From contig NZ_CP131130.1 of NCBI RefSeq assembly GCF_033705735.1, positions 1,553,001-1,617,000 on the forward strand: a stretch of DNA of 64,000 nucleotides, read 5' to 3'. Position numbers and translations under genes: made by a program. Under the pieces are notes generated by a model. The model did no database searches. It saw only the letters and a list, made by a program, of their open reading frames with translations, and was not told the origin of the DNA. Below are positions 46,188-54,429 of the stretch, piece by piece. Position 1 is the stretch's first letter. Every line of letters starts with the position of its first letter. The stretch comes from Shinella zoogloeoides. Its GTDB lineage: Bacteria > Pseudomonadota > Alphaproteobacteria > Rhizobiales > Rhizobiaceae.

Positions 46188-48068
46188 TCAGCCCTGGACC
46201 TGCCGTGCCGAGCGCGTGGCGGCGAAGGCCTTGCGCATGTAGTCGTCACGGCCATAGACGTCGTCGAAATACTCGACCGCGCCGTTCTTGTTCGGCCAGG
46301 CGGTGAAATAGGTGATGTAGATCGGGATATCCGCCTTCACGCTCAGCGCCTTGTTGCGGCCGGCCGCGATCTCCTTGCCGACATCCGCCTCGCTGACGCC
46401 GAGCACGGCCGCCGCCATCTTGCGCGGTTCGGCAAGGCGCACGCAACCGTGGCTGAGCGCCCGCATGTCCTTCTTGAAGAAGCTCTTCGACGGCGTGTCG
46501 TGCATGTAGATGGCGTGGCTGTTCGGGAAGAGAATCTTCAATTCGCCCAGCGCATTGTCGCCGCTCGGCGGCTGACGCACGGAAACGCCGGCGGTCGAGC
46601 CGCTCCAGTTGACGGAGGACGACGGCACCGCCCGGCCGCCCACGGCGACCTCGTAGCCCATGCGGTCGAGATAGGACGGGTCGTTGCGCAGCTTCGGCAG
46701 CATCTCGTTGATGATGATCGACTGCGGCACGCCCCAATATGGGTTGACCTCGACGGTCTGGATGCGGTCCTCGAAGAAATAGGTCTGGTGCGACTTGGAG
46801 CCGACGACCGTGCGCATCGAGAACTTTTCCGCGCCGTCCTCGTAGTAATAGACCATGAAGGCCGGCTGGTTGATGAAGACATGGCGCGCGCCGAGATCGG
46901 CCGGCAGCCAGCGGGCCTGTTCCAGCGCGACTTCGAGCTTGGCGACCTTGTCGGCCACCGAATCGCCGCCGACGAGCTTGCGGATCGATGCCTTGCCGAC
47001 GACGCCGTCCGGCTTCAGGCCGTTCTCCTTCTGGAAGGCCTCGACGAGCGCGACCAGTTCCGGCGTATAGTCCGGCGTGCCCGCATAGCTTGCGATGGTC
47101 ACCGAATGGTCGGTCTTCAACGCATCCGAACCGTGCTTGACGATGCCCTTGACGATATTGGCGAGTTCCGGGCTGCTCTGGCCCGGCTTCAGCAGCGTAT
47201 TTTCGGCGATCACCACGCGGTCGTCGCCCTCGGTCTCGGCGCGCAGCCTGGCAAGCTCGGCCTTGAGCGCCTGGAAATCGGCATTGGCCGGCGAGCGGCT
47301 TTCGAGGTAGCCCTTCACGTTGCCGCTCAGCGCCACGTTCTTCAGCGCGGCGACGAGGTTGACGTCCTTGCGCTTGAAGTCGTGATAGCCCGAAATCCGG
47401 TTCGGATCGATCCGGCCCCGCACCGCGTCCTGCACATAGGTCGCGACGGCCGACGAGAGGGCGATCTCGAAGGTCGCAAGCTCGTTGTAGCGCGCGTTCA
47501 TGTCGGCGCTGTCGAAGCTGTCCGCCGGGATCTGCACCGCGTAGTCCCAGGGGTCGAGACCGACGGCCGCGGCATCGGCGAGCACCGCGATGGCGGCCTT
47601 GGCCTTCTCGTTGATGCCGGTGCCCTCGACCCAGACGAGCTTCTTGTGGTCGGCGTAGAACGTCTCGACCGCCTTGGCGGCATCCGGCGTGGTGCGCACA
47701 TTGACCGAGGCGAAAGCGGCGCGGATGCCGGAATCGCCGGCCGGCACGATATCCGCGGAGATCGAGCTGGTTACGACGGGATCGGCCAGTTTATCGACGG
47801 CGACACGCTTCAGGGCATCGGCCTTGTAGGTATAGTAACGGGGGCCGGTGACGCGCGGCAGGGGCTTTGCTTCCTGCTTCACCGCGGCATTCGGCATCAC
47901 CGCGCCGGTTTGCACGCCCGGAAGCTCCTCGCGCTTCGGCTCCTTCTTCTTGCCGCCGCGAATGAAATCCATCAGCGTAATGGCATTTGCGGGCGCGGCG
48001 GGCAGCGTGATGGTGGCGCAGGACAGAGCCAGCGCAGCGGCCAGCACGGCAGTCTTTGACAGCTTCAT
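46188..48068 (-). CDS. YcbB/LdtD-type L,D-transpeptidase
   Basis: A 626-residue secreted enzyme: signal peptide (KTAVLAAALALSCATI), a scaffold domain, a peptidoglycan-binding domain around residues 330-375 (LVALVEAFQKENGLKPDGVVG, in two parts) and a YkuD catalytic domain with SHGCVRL, C542 as the nucleophile. Architecture and length match E. coli YcbB, which forms 3-3 peptide cross-links. Such cross-links are abundant in polar-growing Rhizobiales. Start 48068 keeps the signal peptide at the very N-terminus. The last residues before the stop overlap no other gene. Confidence 0.92.
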   Translation of the reverse strand: MKLSKTAVLAAALALSCATITLPAAPANAITLMDFIRGGKKKEPKREELPGVQTGAVMPNAAVKQEAKPLPRVTGPRYYTYKADALKRVAVDKLADPVVTSSISADIVPAGDSGIRAAFASVNVRTTPDAAKAVETFYADHKKLVWVEGTGINEKAKAAIAVLADAAAVGLDPWDYAVQIPADSFDSADMNARYNELATFEIALSSAVATYVQDAVRGRIDPNRISGYHDFKRKDVNLVAALKNVALSGNVKGYLESRSPANADFQALKAELARLRAETEGDDRVVIAENTLLKPGQSSPELANIVKGIVKHGSDALKTDHSVTIASYAGTPDYTPELVALVEAFQKENGLKPDGVVGKASIRKLVGGDSVADKVAKLEVALEQARWLPADLGARHVFINQPAFMVYYYEDGAEKFSMRTVVGSKSHQTYFFEDRIQTVEVNPYWGVPQSIIINEMLPKLRNDPSYLDRMGYEVAVGGRAVPSSSVNWSGSTAGVSVRQPPSGDNALGELKILFPNSHAIYMHDTPSKSFFKKDMRALSHGCVRLAEPRKMAAAVLGVSEADVGKEIAAGRNKALSVKADIPIYITYFTAWPNKNGAVEYFDDVYGRDDYMRKAFAATRSARQVQG

Positions 48069-48604
48069 AAGTATTCCATTCCCCGAATGAACCGCACCTT
48101 GCGGTCTCTGGCGGCGCCCGAACCAGCAGGCCGGTAAGTTATAGGAAAGGATGGTGAATGAAAAGGAAACGCCCCTCCCCGCCGACCGTTCCACGCCTCA
48201 CGAAACCGTTATGCCCGAACCTGAAAAACAGGACGGGCGACACCCGGTAAAAATTTGAATTGACGCGGATTTTTTTGCCTGGAGCCGGTTTTCCAAATCC
48301 CTCGGCAGAAAATCAGAAAAAATTTGTGCCGACAGTTGTGATGGAAAAGGCACAGCGCCCGCGAGGCCTTCGATACCCCTTGCGCGACCATATCCGCCGC
48401 CTAATCGATTTTAACCGAAAGTCTCGTCCCGCACCGCCAATCCGCCCTTGCAACCCGGTCTGAGATGGGCCAGAGATTTGCGCGATTTTTTCGCGCCAGC
48501 GCGGCCCTTCCCGAACGGCCCGCGCTCGCCCGGCCTGCCGCGCCCCATGCGGCGGCATCGCCGGCGGCAGGATGGAGCGCATGGGCTTTAAAGCGGGAAG
48601 CACA
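48069..48604. other. 536-base divergent intergenic region with hairpin
   Basis: It separates the L,D-transpeptidase gene from fumC. A stem GCCCG (48213-48217) / CGGGC (48234-48238) encloses CCTG-AAAAA-CAGG (48220-48232), followed by a stretch of A and T at 48243-48280. I see no promoter I can place with confidence. Another candidate sRNA or leader could be hidden here; I cannot support one. Confidence 0.4.
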
Positions 48605-49996
48605 ATGACATCGACGCGCACGGAAACGGATACATTCGGCCCCATCGAAGTGGATAACAGCCGCTATTGGGGCGCGCAGGCCCAGCGTTCGCTCGGCAAC
48701 TTCAAGATCGGCTGGGAAAAGCAGCCGCTTTCGGTCGTGCGCGCCCTCGGCATCGTCAAGCAGGCCGCCGCCCGCGCCAACGTGGAGCTCGGCCGTCTCG
48801 ACCCGAAGCTCGGCGAAGCGATCGTCGCCGCCGCGCAGGAAGTCATCGACGGCAAGCTCAACGACCATTTCCCGCTCGTCGTCTGGCAGACGGGCTCGGG
48901 CACCCAGTCCAACATGAACGCCAACGAGGTGATCTCCAACCGGGCCATCGAAATGCTCGGCGGCGTCATGGGCTCCAAGAAGCCGGTGCATCCGAACGAC
49001 CACGTCAACATGAGCCAGTCGTCGAACGACACCTATCCGACGGCCATGCACATCGCCTGCGCCGAGCGCATCGTCCATGACCTGCTGCCGGCGCTCAAGC
49101 ACCTGCACGCCGCGCTCGAAGCCAAGGTCAAGGCCTTCGACCACATCATCAAGATCGGCCGCACGCACACGCAGGACGCCACCCCGCTGACCCTCGGCCA
49201 GGAATTCTCCGGCTATGCCGCGCAGGTCGCCTCCTCGATCAAGCGCATCGAACTGACCTTGCCGGGTCTTTGCGAACTCGCCCAGGGCGGCACCGCCGTC
49301 GGCACCGGCCTCAACGCCCCGGTCGGCTTTGCGGAAAAGGTCGCCGATCAGATCGCGAAGATCACCGGCATCGCCTTCAAGACCGCACCGAACAAGTTCG
49401 AGGCGCTCGCCGCACACGATTCCATGGTCTTCTCGCACGGCGCGATCAACGCGGCCGCCGCCGCCCTCTTCAAGATCGCCAACGATATCCGCTTCCTCGG
49501 CTCCGGTCCGCGCTCCGGCCTCGGCGAACTCTCCCTGCCGGAAAACGAGCCCGGCTCGTCCATCATGCCCGGCAAGGTCAACCCGACCCAGTGCGAAGCC
49601 CTCACCCAGGTCTGCGCCCAAGTCTTCGGCAACCATGCCTCGCTGACCTTCGCCGGCAGCCAGGGCCATTTCGAGCTCAATGTCTTCAACCCGCTGATGG
49701 CCTACAATTTCCTGCAGTCGGTCCAGCTCCTGTCGGATGCCGCGATCTCCTTCACCGACAATTGCGTCGTCGGCATCGAGGCGCGCGAGGACAACATCAA
49801 GGCGGCGCTCGACCGCTCGCTGATGCTCGTCACGGCGCTCGCCCCGAAGATCGGCTACGACAATGCCGCCAAGATCGCCAAGACCGCGCACAAGAACGGC
49901 ACGACGCTCCGCGAGGAGGCCGTCGGCGGCGGCTACGTCACGAACGAGGAGTTCGACGAGGTTGTGCGCCCGGAAAAAATGATCATGCCGGGTTGA
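48605..49996 (+). CDS. fumC: Fumarate hydratase, class II
   Basis: A 463-residue fumarase of the TCA cycle, iron-independent. It has the family signature [11 protein letters not shown] at residues 317-327, the A-site [11 protein letters not shown] with its aspartate/serine neighbours, and [14 protein letters not shown] 48605 has GGGAAG upstream; the longer form from 48572 lacks one. The terminator at 50023 follows directly. Confidence 0.97.
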   Translation: MTSTRTETDTFGPIEVDNSRYWGAQAQRSLGNFKIGWEKQPLSVVRALGIVKQAAARANVELGRLDPKLGEAIVAAAQEVIDGKLNDHFPLVVWQTGSGTQSNMNANEVISNRAIEMLGGVMGSKKPVHPNDHVNMSQSSNDTYPTAMHIACAERIVHDLLPALKHLHAALEAKVKAFDHIIKIGRTHTQDATPLTLGQEFSGYAAQVASSIKRIELTLPGLCELAQGGTAVGTGLNAPVGFAEKVADQIAKITGIAFKTAPNKFEALAAHDSMVFSHGAINAAAAALFKIANDIRFLGSGPRSGLGELSLPENEPGSSIMPGKVNPTQCEALTQVCAQVFGNHASLTFAGSQGHFELNVFNPLMAYNFLQSVQLLSDAAISFTDNCVVGIEAREDNIKAALDRSLMLVTALAPKIGYDNAAKIAKTAHKNGTTLREEAVGGGYVTNEEFDEVVRPEKMIMPG

Positions 49997-50022
49997 AGAA
50001 GTTTTTTTTAATATAACAAGCG

Positions 50023-50058
50023 AAAAGGCCGCAGATCATTGGATTTGCGGCCTTTTTT
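50023..50058 (+). terminator. Terminator after fumC
   Basis: AAAAGGCCGCA (50023-50033) pairs with 50046-50056; six T follow or overlap (50053-50058). Confidence 0.85.
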
Positions 50059-50066
50059 CTTTCCGC

Positions 50067-50081
50067 ATTCCGTTACGGAAT
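50067..50081. promoter_or_regulatory. 15-base palindrome upstream of the diguanylate cyclase gene
   Basis: ATTCCGT-T-ACGGAAT is a perfect palindrome with a one-base centre, 83 bases before the start at 50164. It could be an operator; the regulator is unknown. Confidence 0.35.
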
Positions 50082-50163
50082 ACACAAACGTTAATCTTTC
50101 CCAAAGCTTTTTCGCAGTATTTTACGGGATGGGAGCCAACCAGGGAAATCAGGAGCAGCCGCA

Positions 50164-51234
50164 ATGAACACGGCAGTCGCGCAGAAGGTCCAGGTGCCCG
50201 ATATCGCGGCACAGGTGACCTATGCCATGCGCATAATGGGCGTTTCTCCCATTCCGCGGAATTACGAGCTGTTCTACGAAGCCTATATCGGCTCGAACCC
50301 CAAGCTGACGCGGGAACTGGCCGCCCTCGGCACCAAGGCCTCGCAGGAGGAACTGGACGAGATCGGCGCCCGCTATTTCGGCCATCACCACGGCGAAACC
50401 GTCATCGACGGCGCGCATACGAGGATCGTCGGCGAGCTGGAAGGCATCCTCCGCCTCCTCAAGCAGGAACAGACCTCACTCGAAAGCTATAACAGGCTGC
50501 TCGACGAAACCTTCGTGCGCATCAGCGGCAAGAGCGTCACCAGCGCCGAGATCATCCGCAGCGCCATCGGCGTCCTGACGGAAGCGACCGGCGACACCAT
50601 CACCCAGGGCAAGGAGATGGTCGAGAACGTCGCGCAGAAATCCATAGAGATGGAGAACGTCCGCAAGGAGCTGGACGAATACAAGCGTATCGCCAACACC
50701 GATTCGCTGACGCAGCTCTCCAACCGCCGCGCCTTCGACGACAAGCTCTCGGCGATCTACAATTCCTCCATGTCGCGCAACGTCACCGCGCTGGTCCTTG
50801 CCGATATCGACCATTTCAAGAAGATCAACGACACCTACGGCCACCCGGTCGGCGACAAGATCCTCGCCTCCGTCGCCAGCCTGATCCGCGCGAACGTGCG
50901 CAAGGACATCCTCGTCGCACGCACCGGCGGCGAGGAATTCGCGATGATCGTCGAGGGCAATACCGAGGAAGAGGCGATGGCGATCGCCGAGCGCATCCGC
51001 ACCGCGCTGGAGCACACGCCGTTCAAGAATTCCAAGACCGGCGTCAACTACGGCCCGATCACCATCTCGCTCGGCTTCTGCATGGCCTCCTGGGCGGAAG
51101 GTCCCGGCGAACTCTACTCCAAGGCCGATATCGCGCTTTACTGCGCCAAGAACGGCGGGCGCAACCGCACCATGGCCTTCGAGGACGGCATGAAAAAGGA
51201 CTTCACCAAGAGCTGGCTGATCTACCGCAAGTAG
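50164..51234 (+). CDS. Diguanylate cyclase (GGEEF), cytosolic
   Basis: A 356-residue soluble protein. Residues ~1-170 are a helical N-terminus with the RNYELFYEAYIGSNPKL segment typical of rhizobial GGDEF proteins, followed by a coiled linker and a GGDEF domain with an active GGEEF at residues 255-259. Upstream of the motif is R-K-D-I, so the arginine of the RxxD inhibitory site is kept but the aspartate is displaced by one. Feedback inhibition may be weak. It lies alone between terminators. Confidence 0.9.
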   Translation: MNTAVAQKVQVPDIAAQVTYAMRIMGVSPIPRNYELFYEAYIGSNPKLTRELAALGTKASQEELDEIGARYFGHHHGETVIDGAHTRIVGELEGILRLLKQEQTSLESYNRLLDETFVRISGKSVTSAEIIRSAIGVLTEATGDTITQGKEMVENVAQKSIEMENVRKELDEYKRIANTDSLTQLSNRRAFDDKLSAIYNSSMSRNVTALVLADIDHFKKINDTYGHPVGDKILASVASLIRANVRKDILVARTGGEEFAMIVEGNTEEEAMAIAERIRTALEHTPFKNSKTGVNYGPITISLGFCMASWAEGPGELYSKADIALYCAKNGGRNRTMAFEDGMKKDFTKSWLIYRK

Positions 51235-51253
51235 GACATCCGTTCCTGTCCCG

Positions 51254-51279
51254 AAACGGCGCCCTTCGCGGCGCCGTTT
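51254..51279 (+). terminator. Terminator-like hairpin after the diguanylate cyclase gene
   Basis: AAACGGCGCC (51254-51263) pairs with 51270-51279; loop CTTCGC; ends in TTT. Confidence 0.7.
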
Positions 51280-51369
51280 GCATTTCGGCAACGAAATTTT
51301 CTCCCCGGCCAAATCCGGCGGAACCGTGGCGGGACCTGAGCGTTTCCACGGCGAACGGAGGATCGTGCC

Positions 51370-51447
51370 ATGCAGAACGAATTTCTCGAAATGACGATCA
51401 TCGCAGTCCTGATGGTCAGCAGCCTCGTCTGGATCCAGCCCTTCTGA
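51370..51447 (+). CDS. Candidate 25-residue single-helix membrane peptide
   Basis: A 26-codon frame, ATG to TGA, in the gap between two terminator-bounded genes. A strong GGAGG lies eight bases upstream (51357-51361 region). The peptide starts MQNEFLEMT and continues with a hydrophobic run (IIAVLMVSSLVWI) that would form one short membrane helix, ending QPF. A hairpin follows the stop by ten bases. Its size is below most gene-calling cut-offs. It resembles other tiny bacterial membrane proteins in form, but I recognise no family. Confidence 0.55.
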   Translation: MQNEFLEMTIIAVLMVSSLVWIQPF

Positions 51448-51457
51448 GGGTATATGG

Positions 51458-51481
51458 CCGGCGGGCGCCTGTTCCCGCCGG
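51458..51481 (+). terminator. Hairpin after the small membrane peptide gene
   Basis: CCGGCGGG (51458-51465) pairs with 51474-51481, loop of eight bases. No T-run, so it may be a processing or stability hairpin and not a terminator. Confidence 0.4.
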
Positions 51482-51568
51482 AACATCGCGGCATCCGCCG
51501 CCGTCCTACAACGTCCCCATCGGAACACGCCGGGCGGAACGCCCCGGCTTCAAGACAGGGGACAGGAC

Positions 51569-52213
51569 ATGAAAAAGCTCGCCATCGCGCTCATCGCCGG
51601 CCTTCTTTCCACCACGAGCATCGCTGCCGCCGACAATAGGGTCGATCCGATCGAGGTCGCGTCGCTCTCCTCCGCCTCGCAGAAGACCGGCTGGCTGCAG
51701 GTGCTCTCTGGCGGCAAGCCGGTGAAGTCGAATACGAAGATCGCCGCCGTCTCCCGCGCGCCCATCGCCCGCGAACTCGTCGCCTTCGACGAGGACGTCC
51801 CGTCCGGCACGATCATCGTCGACAATTCCGAGCGGCGCCTCTACCACGTGCTCGGTTCCGGCCTTGCCATGAAATATGCCGTCAGCGTCGGCCGCGAGGG
51901 CTTCATCTGGACCGGCACGGAAAAGGTGACGCGCAAGACCGAATGGCCGACCTGGACGCCGCCGGAAGACATGCGCGCCCGCGAGGCGAAGAAGGGCAAG
52001 GTCCTGCCGGTCACCATGAAGGGCGGCCTCGACAATCCGCTCGGCTCGCGCGCCATCTATCTCGGCTCCACCATCTATCGCATCCACGGCACCAACCAGC
52101 CGTCCTCGCTCGGCAAGGCGCAGTCGTCCGGCTGCATCCGCATGGCGAACGAGGATGTCGAGCACCTCTATGCGCAGGTGACGCCCGGCACGACGGTCAT
52201 CGTGCGCAATTGA
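51569..52213 (+). CDS. Small YkuD-type L,D-transpeptidase
   Basis: A 214-residue secreted enzyme: signal peptide (KKLAIALIAGLLSTTSIAAA), then a YkuD domain with IYRIHGTNQPSSLG and SSGCIRM, C189 as the nucleophile. It is an ErfK/YbiS-like enzyme; in Rhizobiales, proteins of this type attach outer-membrane proteins or the Braun-type anchors to peptidoglycan or form 3-3 cross-links. Which one applies is not visible. AGGAC precedes ATG 51569. The terminator at 52231 lies inside the convergent peptidase gene. Confidence 0.9.
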   Translation: MKKLAIALIAGLLSTTSIAAADNRVDPIEVASLSSASQKTGWLQVLSGGKPVKSNTKIAAVSRAPIARELVAFDEDVPSGTIIVDNSERRLYHVLGSGLAMKYAVSVGREGFIWTGTEKVTRKTEWPTWTPPEDMRAREAKKGKVLPVTMKGGLDNPLGSRAIYLGSTIYRIHGTNQPSSLGKAQSSGCIRMANEDVEHLYAQVTPGTTVIVRN

Positions 52214-52228
52214 GGAAGACCGGAACGA

Positions 52229-53086
52229 TCAGCGGCAGGCCGATGCGCCTGCCGCTTTTGCTATCGCGATGAGTTCCGGGCGGTATTCGAAATGCATGGT
52301 GTCGTAGTGATACCAGCGCCCGCCCCAGATGAAGCCGTGCCGCTCGAAAATCTCGACGATCTCCAGTGGATACCGGTTGGCATGGCGCGGCACCTTGCCC
52401 GGCTTGCCGCCGGACCAGACCCAGTAATCGGCGAATGTCGTGTTGAGGTCGATGGCCGCGCCGAAGCTGTGCACCGACATGTTCGGCGCGCCGGAGACCC
52501 TGCGCCAGTTGAAGGTGCCGGCGGAGGGCGCCAGGTAGCGCTTCAGCGCCGGCCTTTCCGCAAGCGCGTCCCGCACCTTTTCCAGCGCCGCCGCGGCGCC
52601 CTGCCGCTTCGTGACGCGCAATGTCGTGCCGAACCAAGCGACGGGAACGAGGTCGCCTTCCACCGCCTTCGCGGTCCGGCCGTAAAGCCGCATCATCAGC
52701 GCATCGCTGCGGATGCGGCCCGGGTCGAAATCGACCACGGGCTTCGCCTCGCAGGCGCCGAGCGGATAGATCTGCCGCAGGCTGTCCTCGATGTCCCCGC
52801 CGGCGAGCGCCGACTGGTGGTCCTTCGCCTTGCCGTCGTCGATCGGAAGCGGCTCGCCGCCGTCGCGCAGGAGAAGCATGTTGCCCTCGACGCCGGAAAG
52901 GCTCTCGGGATAGGCCTCCACGAGGAGTTTGAGGCGCGTGGCAAGGTCGGGCTCGGCCGCGCGCGCGGCCGGCATGGCCGCCGCCAGCGCGAGCGCGGCG
53001 GCGAACCGGCGCTTAGTCGACGGAGATATTGATATAGTCGCCTCCCGCGCCGCGCCAGATTTCGACGGAGATGCGCACGTCGCCAT
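52229..53086 (-). CDS. M15-type peptidase (VanY/D-Ala-D-Ala carboxypeptidase-like), start uncertain
   Basis: The zinc-site motifs of the M15 family are present: SVHSFGAAIDLN (His and Asp) and WYHYDTMHFEYRP (second His). A signal-peptide-like run TKRRFAAALALAAAMPAARA begins near 53005. The only in-frame ATG upstream is at 53086, 74 bases inside the previous gene and without a ribosome binding site. GGGAGG (53041-53046) lies five bases before an in-frame ATA at 53035, so a non-AUG start would fit better than the ATG. I give the ATG extent. The product trims peptidoglycan peptides in the periplasm. Confidence 0.78.
   Translation of the reverse strand: MATCASPSKSGAAREATISISPSTKRRFAAALALAAAMPAARAAEPDLATRLKLLVEAYPESLSGVEGNMLLLRDGGEPLPIDDGKAKDHQSALAGGDIEDSLRQIYPLGACEAKPVVDFDPGRIRSDALMMRLYGRTAKAVEGDLVPVAWFGTTLRVTKRQGAAAALEKVRDALAERPALKRYLAPSAGTFNWRRVSGAPNMSVHSFGAAIDLNTTFADYWVWSGGKPGKVPRHANRYPLEIVEIFERHGFIWGGRWYHYDTMHFEYRPELIAIAKAAGASACR
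52231..52259 (+). terminator. Terminator of the small L,D-transpeptidase gene
   Basis: AGCGGCAGGC (52231-52240) pairs with 52247-52256, followed by TTTT. It overlaps the last codons of the convergent M15 gene. Confidence 0.75.
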
Positions 53087-53399
53087 CGAGGATGCGCCGT
53101 GCGGCGCTGCCCTCGATCCGGCCGCCGCGGATCATGCGCTCGGCAAGATCGCGGTTGCGGGCGGATGCGAAGAAGCTGTCGATATCGTCGCCGGGCTGGC
53201 GGATGCCGAAGCGGTGCACATTGGCGCGATCCTGGCGGATGACCTGCCAAGGCTGGGTCAGACGCTCGTTGCTGGAATTGTAGAGATCGTCCTGCCCGAT
53301 ATAGGCGTCATAGCTTTCCAGCAATTCGTCGGCATGGGCCGCACCCGTCGAAACCATCAATGTTGCAGCGCAAGCCGCCGCGAAAATTCCTGTCCGCAT
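53013..53399 (-). CDS. Small secreted protein of unknown function
   Basis: A 128-residue protein with a signal peptide ending near AHADE, then SYDAYIGQDDLYNSSNERLTQ in two parts, a helical middle with several basic residues and the C-terminus GDYINISVD. GGAGTGAG precedes ATG 53399. It is immediately upstream of and overlapping the M15 peptidase gene, so the two are probably coupled and may act together on the cell wall. No family recognised. Confidence 0.75.
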   Translation of the reverse strand: MRTGIFAAACAATLMVSTGAAHADELLESYDAYIGQDDLYNSSNERLTQPWQVIRQDRANVHRFGIRQPGDDIDSFFASARNRDLAERMIRGGRIEGSAARRILDGDVRISVEIWRGAGGDYINISVD

Positions 53400-53473
53400 T
53401 TCTCACTCCAAATCCGGCCGAAGCCCTTAGCAATGACAAGACGGGCGGGCAGGTGCGGATATTCGCGGCCTTC

Positions 53474-54382
53474 TTAGGCGGCAAGACGCCGCCGGTCCTC
53501 CGCCAGGAAATCGACGATGCGGTCGATCACCGGTTCGGCCGAGACGATGCGGCGATGGCCGAAGCCGTTCGCCCATTCGAGCGTCACGTTCGGCCCGGCG
53601 GCCGCATAGCGGCGGGCATGCAGCGCCGGCACCTCCTTGTCGTCCTCGGCGTGGAGAACAAGCATGGGCGCTCCGAGCCGCCCTGCGCCGTTCGCCGCAT
53701 CGAAGGCCGAAAGCGGCGCGCCGGCGATCCGTTCCACATGGCTCTCCAGCGCCGCCTGCGCCCGGGGCCCGAGCTTCAGCAGCCGGCCGAGATCCTTGAA
53801 AAGCCACATCATTTCGCTCGGAGAACCGATGGTGACGAGCCGGCGCGGCCGGTGGGCGGGAACCGAGGGCACGAGGCCGCTTGCCGCGCAGGCAAGCGAT
53901 GCGCCGCCGAAGGAATGGCCGCAGAAATAGTCGAAGCCGCCAAAGCGCTGCCAGGCCGCGTCAATCGCCCGGACGGCCATCGGCAGCGTCAGCGTGCGGC
54001 CCCGCGAAGCGCCGTGGCCCGGCAGGTCGAGCGCGACGACCTCATGGCCCGCGGCGACCAGCCCCTCGGTAAGGGCGGCAAGATAGGCCGTGCGCGAGCC
54101 CCAGCCATGCACCACGAGGACGCGCCCCGCAAAGGCCTCGCAGGGGCGCGCGGCAAAGCGGTGCGCGACGGCGCTGCCGCCCTCGAAGGAAAGCGTGACG
54201 CGCTGCGCCTGCCGCATCCAGCCGCGCGAGCGGGCGAACAGCTCCTTCTCCTTCGCCGTGCCGGGGCGCCGGCGGGGCGTCGTCGCGAAGAGACGGAAGG
54301 CGGCGCGGCCGGCCGCATTAGGGGACACCGCGGCCACGCCCGAAAGCGCCAGCCGGATGACCTTCAAGCCAAAGGATGCCAT
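53474..54382 (-). CDS. Alpha/beta hydrolase
   Basis: A 302-residue alpha/beta hydrolase. The nucleophile elbow is GHSFGGAS; the lid-side VVHGWGSRTAYL forms the oxyanion region; the acid lies in HAEDDKEV and the histidine in GFGHRRI. The substrate is unknown. Its start has no clear ribosome binding site and lies 19 bases from the MarR operator, so the mRNA may have a very short leader. The divergent MarR gene is its probable regulator. Confidence 0.85.
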   Translation of the reverse strand: MASFGLKVIRLALSGVAAVSPNAAGRAAFRLFATTPRRRPGTAKEKELFARSRGWMRQAQRVTLSFEGGSAVAHRFAARPCEAFAGRVLVVHGWGSRTAYLAALTEGLVAAGHEVVALDLPGHGASRGRTLTLPMAVRAIDAAWQRFGGFDYFCGHSFGGASLACAASGLVPSVPAHRPRRLVTIGSPSEMMWLFKDLGRLLKLGPRAQAALESHVERIAGAPLSAFDAANGAGRLGAPMLVLHAEDDKEVPALHARRYAAAGPNVTLEWANGFGHRRIVSAEPVIDRIVDFLAEDRRRLAA

Positions 54383-54400
54383 AGTGGGAATCCATAAAAA

Positions 54401-54416
54401 TGTTCAATGCTGAACA
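54401..54416. promoter_or_regulatory. Probable MarR operator
   Basis: TGTTCA-ATGC-TGAACA: perfect six-base arms with a four-base centre, in the middle of the 47-base gap between the divergent hydrolase and MarR genes. Size, symmetry and position are those expected of an autoregulatory MarR site controlling both genes. Confidence 0.65.
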
Positions 54417-54429
54417 ATAAAGTACAACC

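Noticed and set aside
46449..48059. 536-codon plus-strand frame opposite the large L,D-transpeptidase gene
   Set aside because: The minus-strand frame has a signal peptide and catalytic motif; the plus frame is a GC-driven shadow with histidine- and arginine-rich composition.
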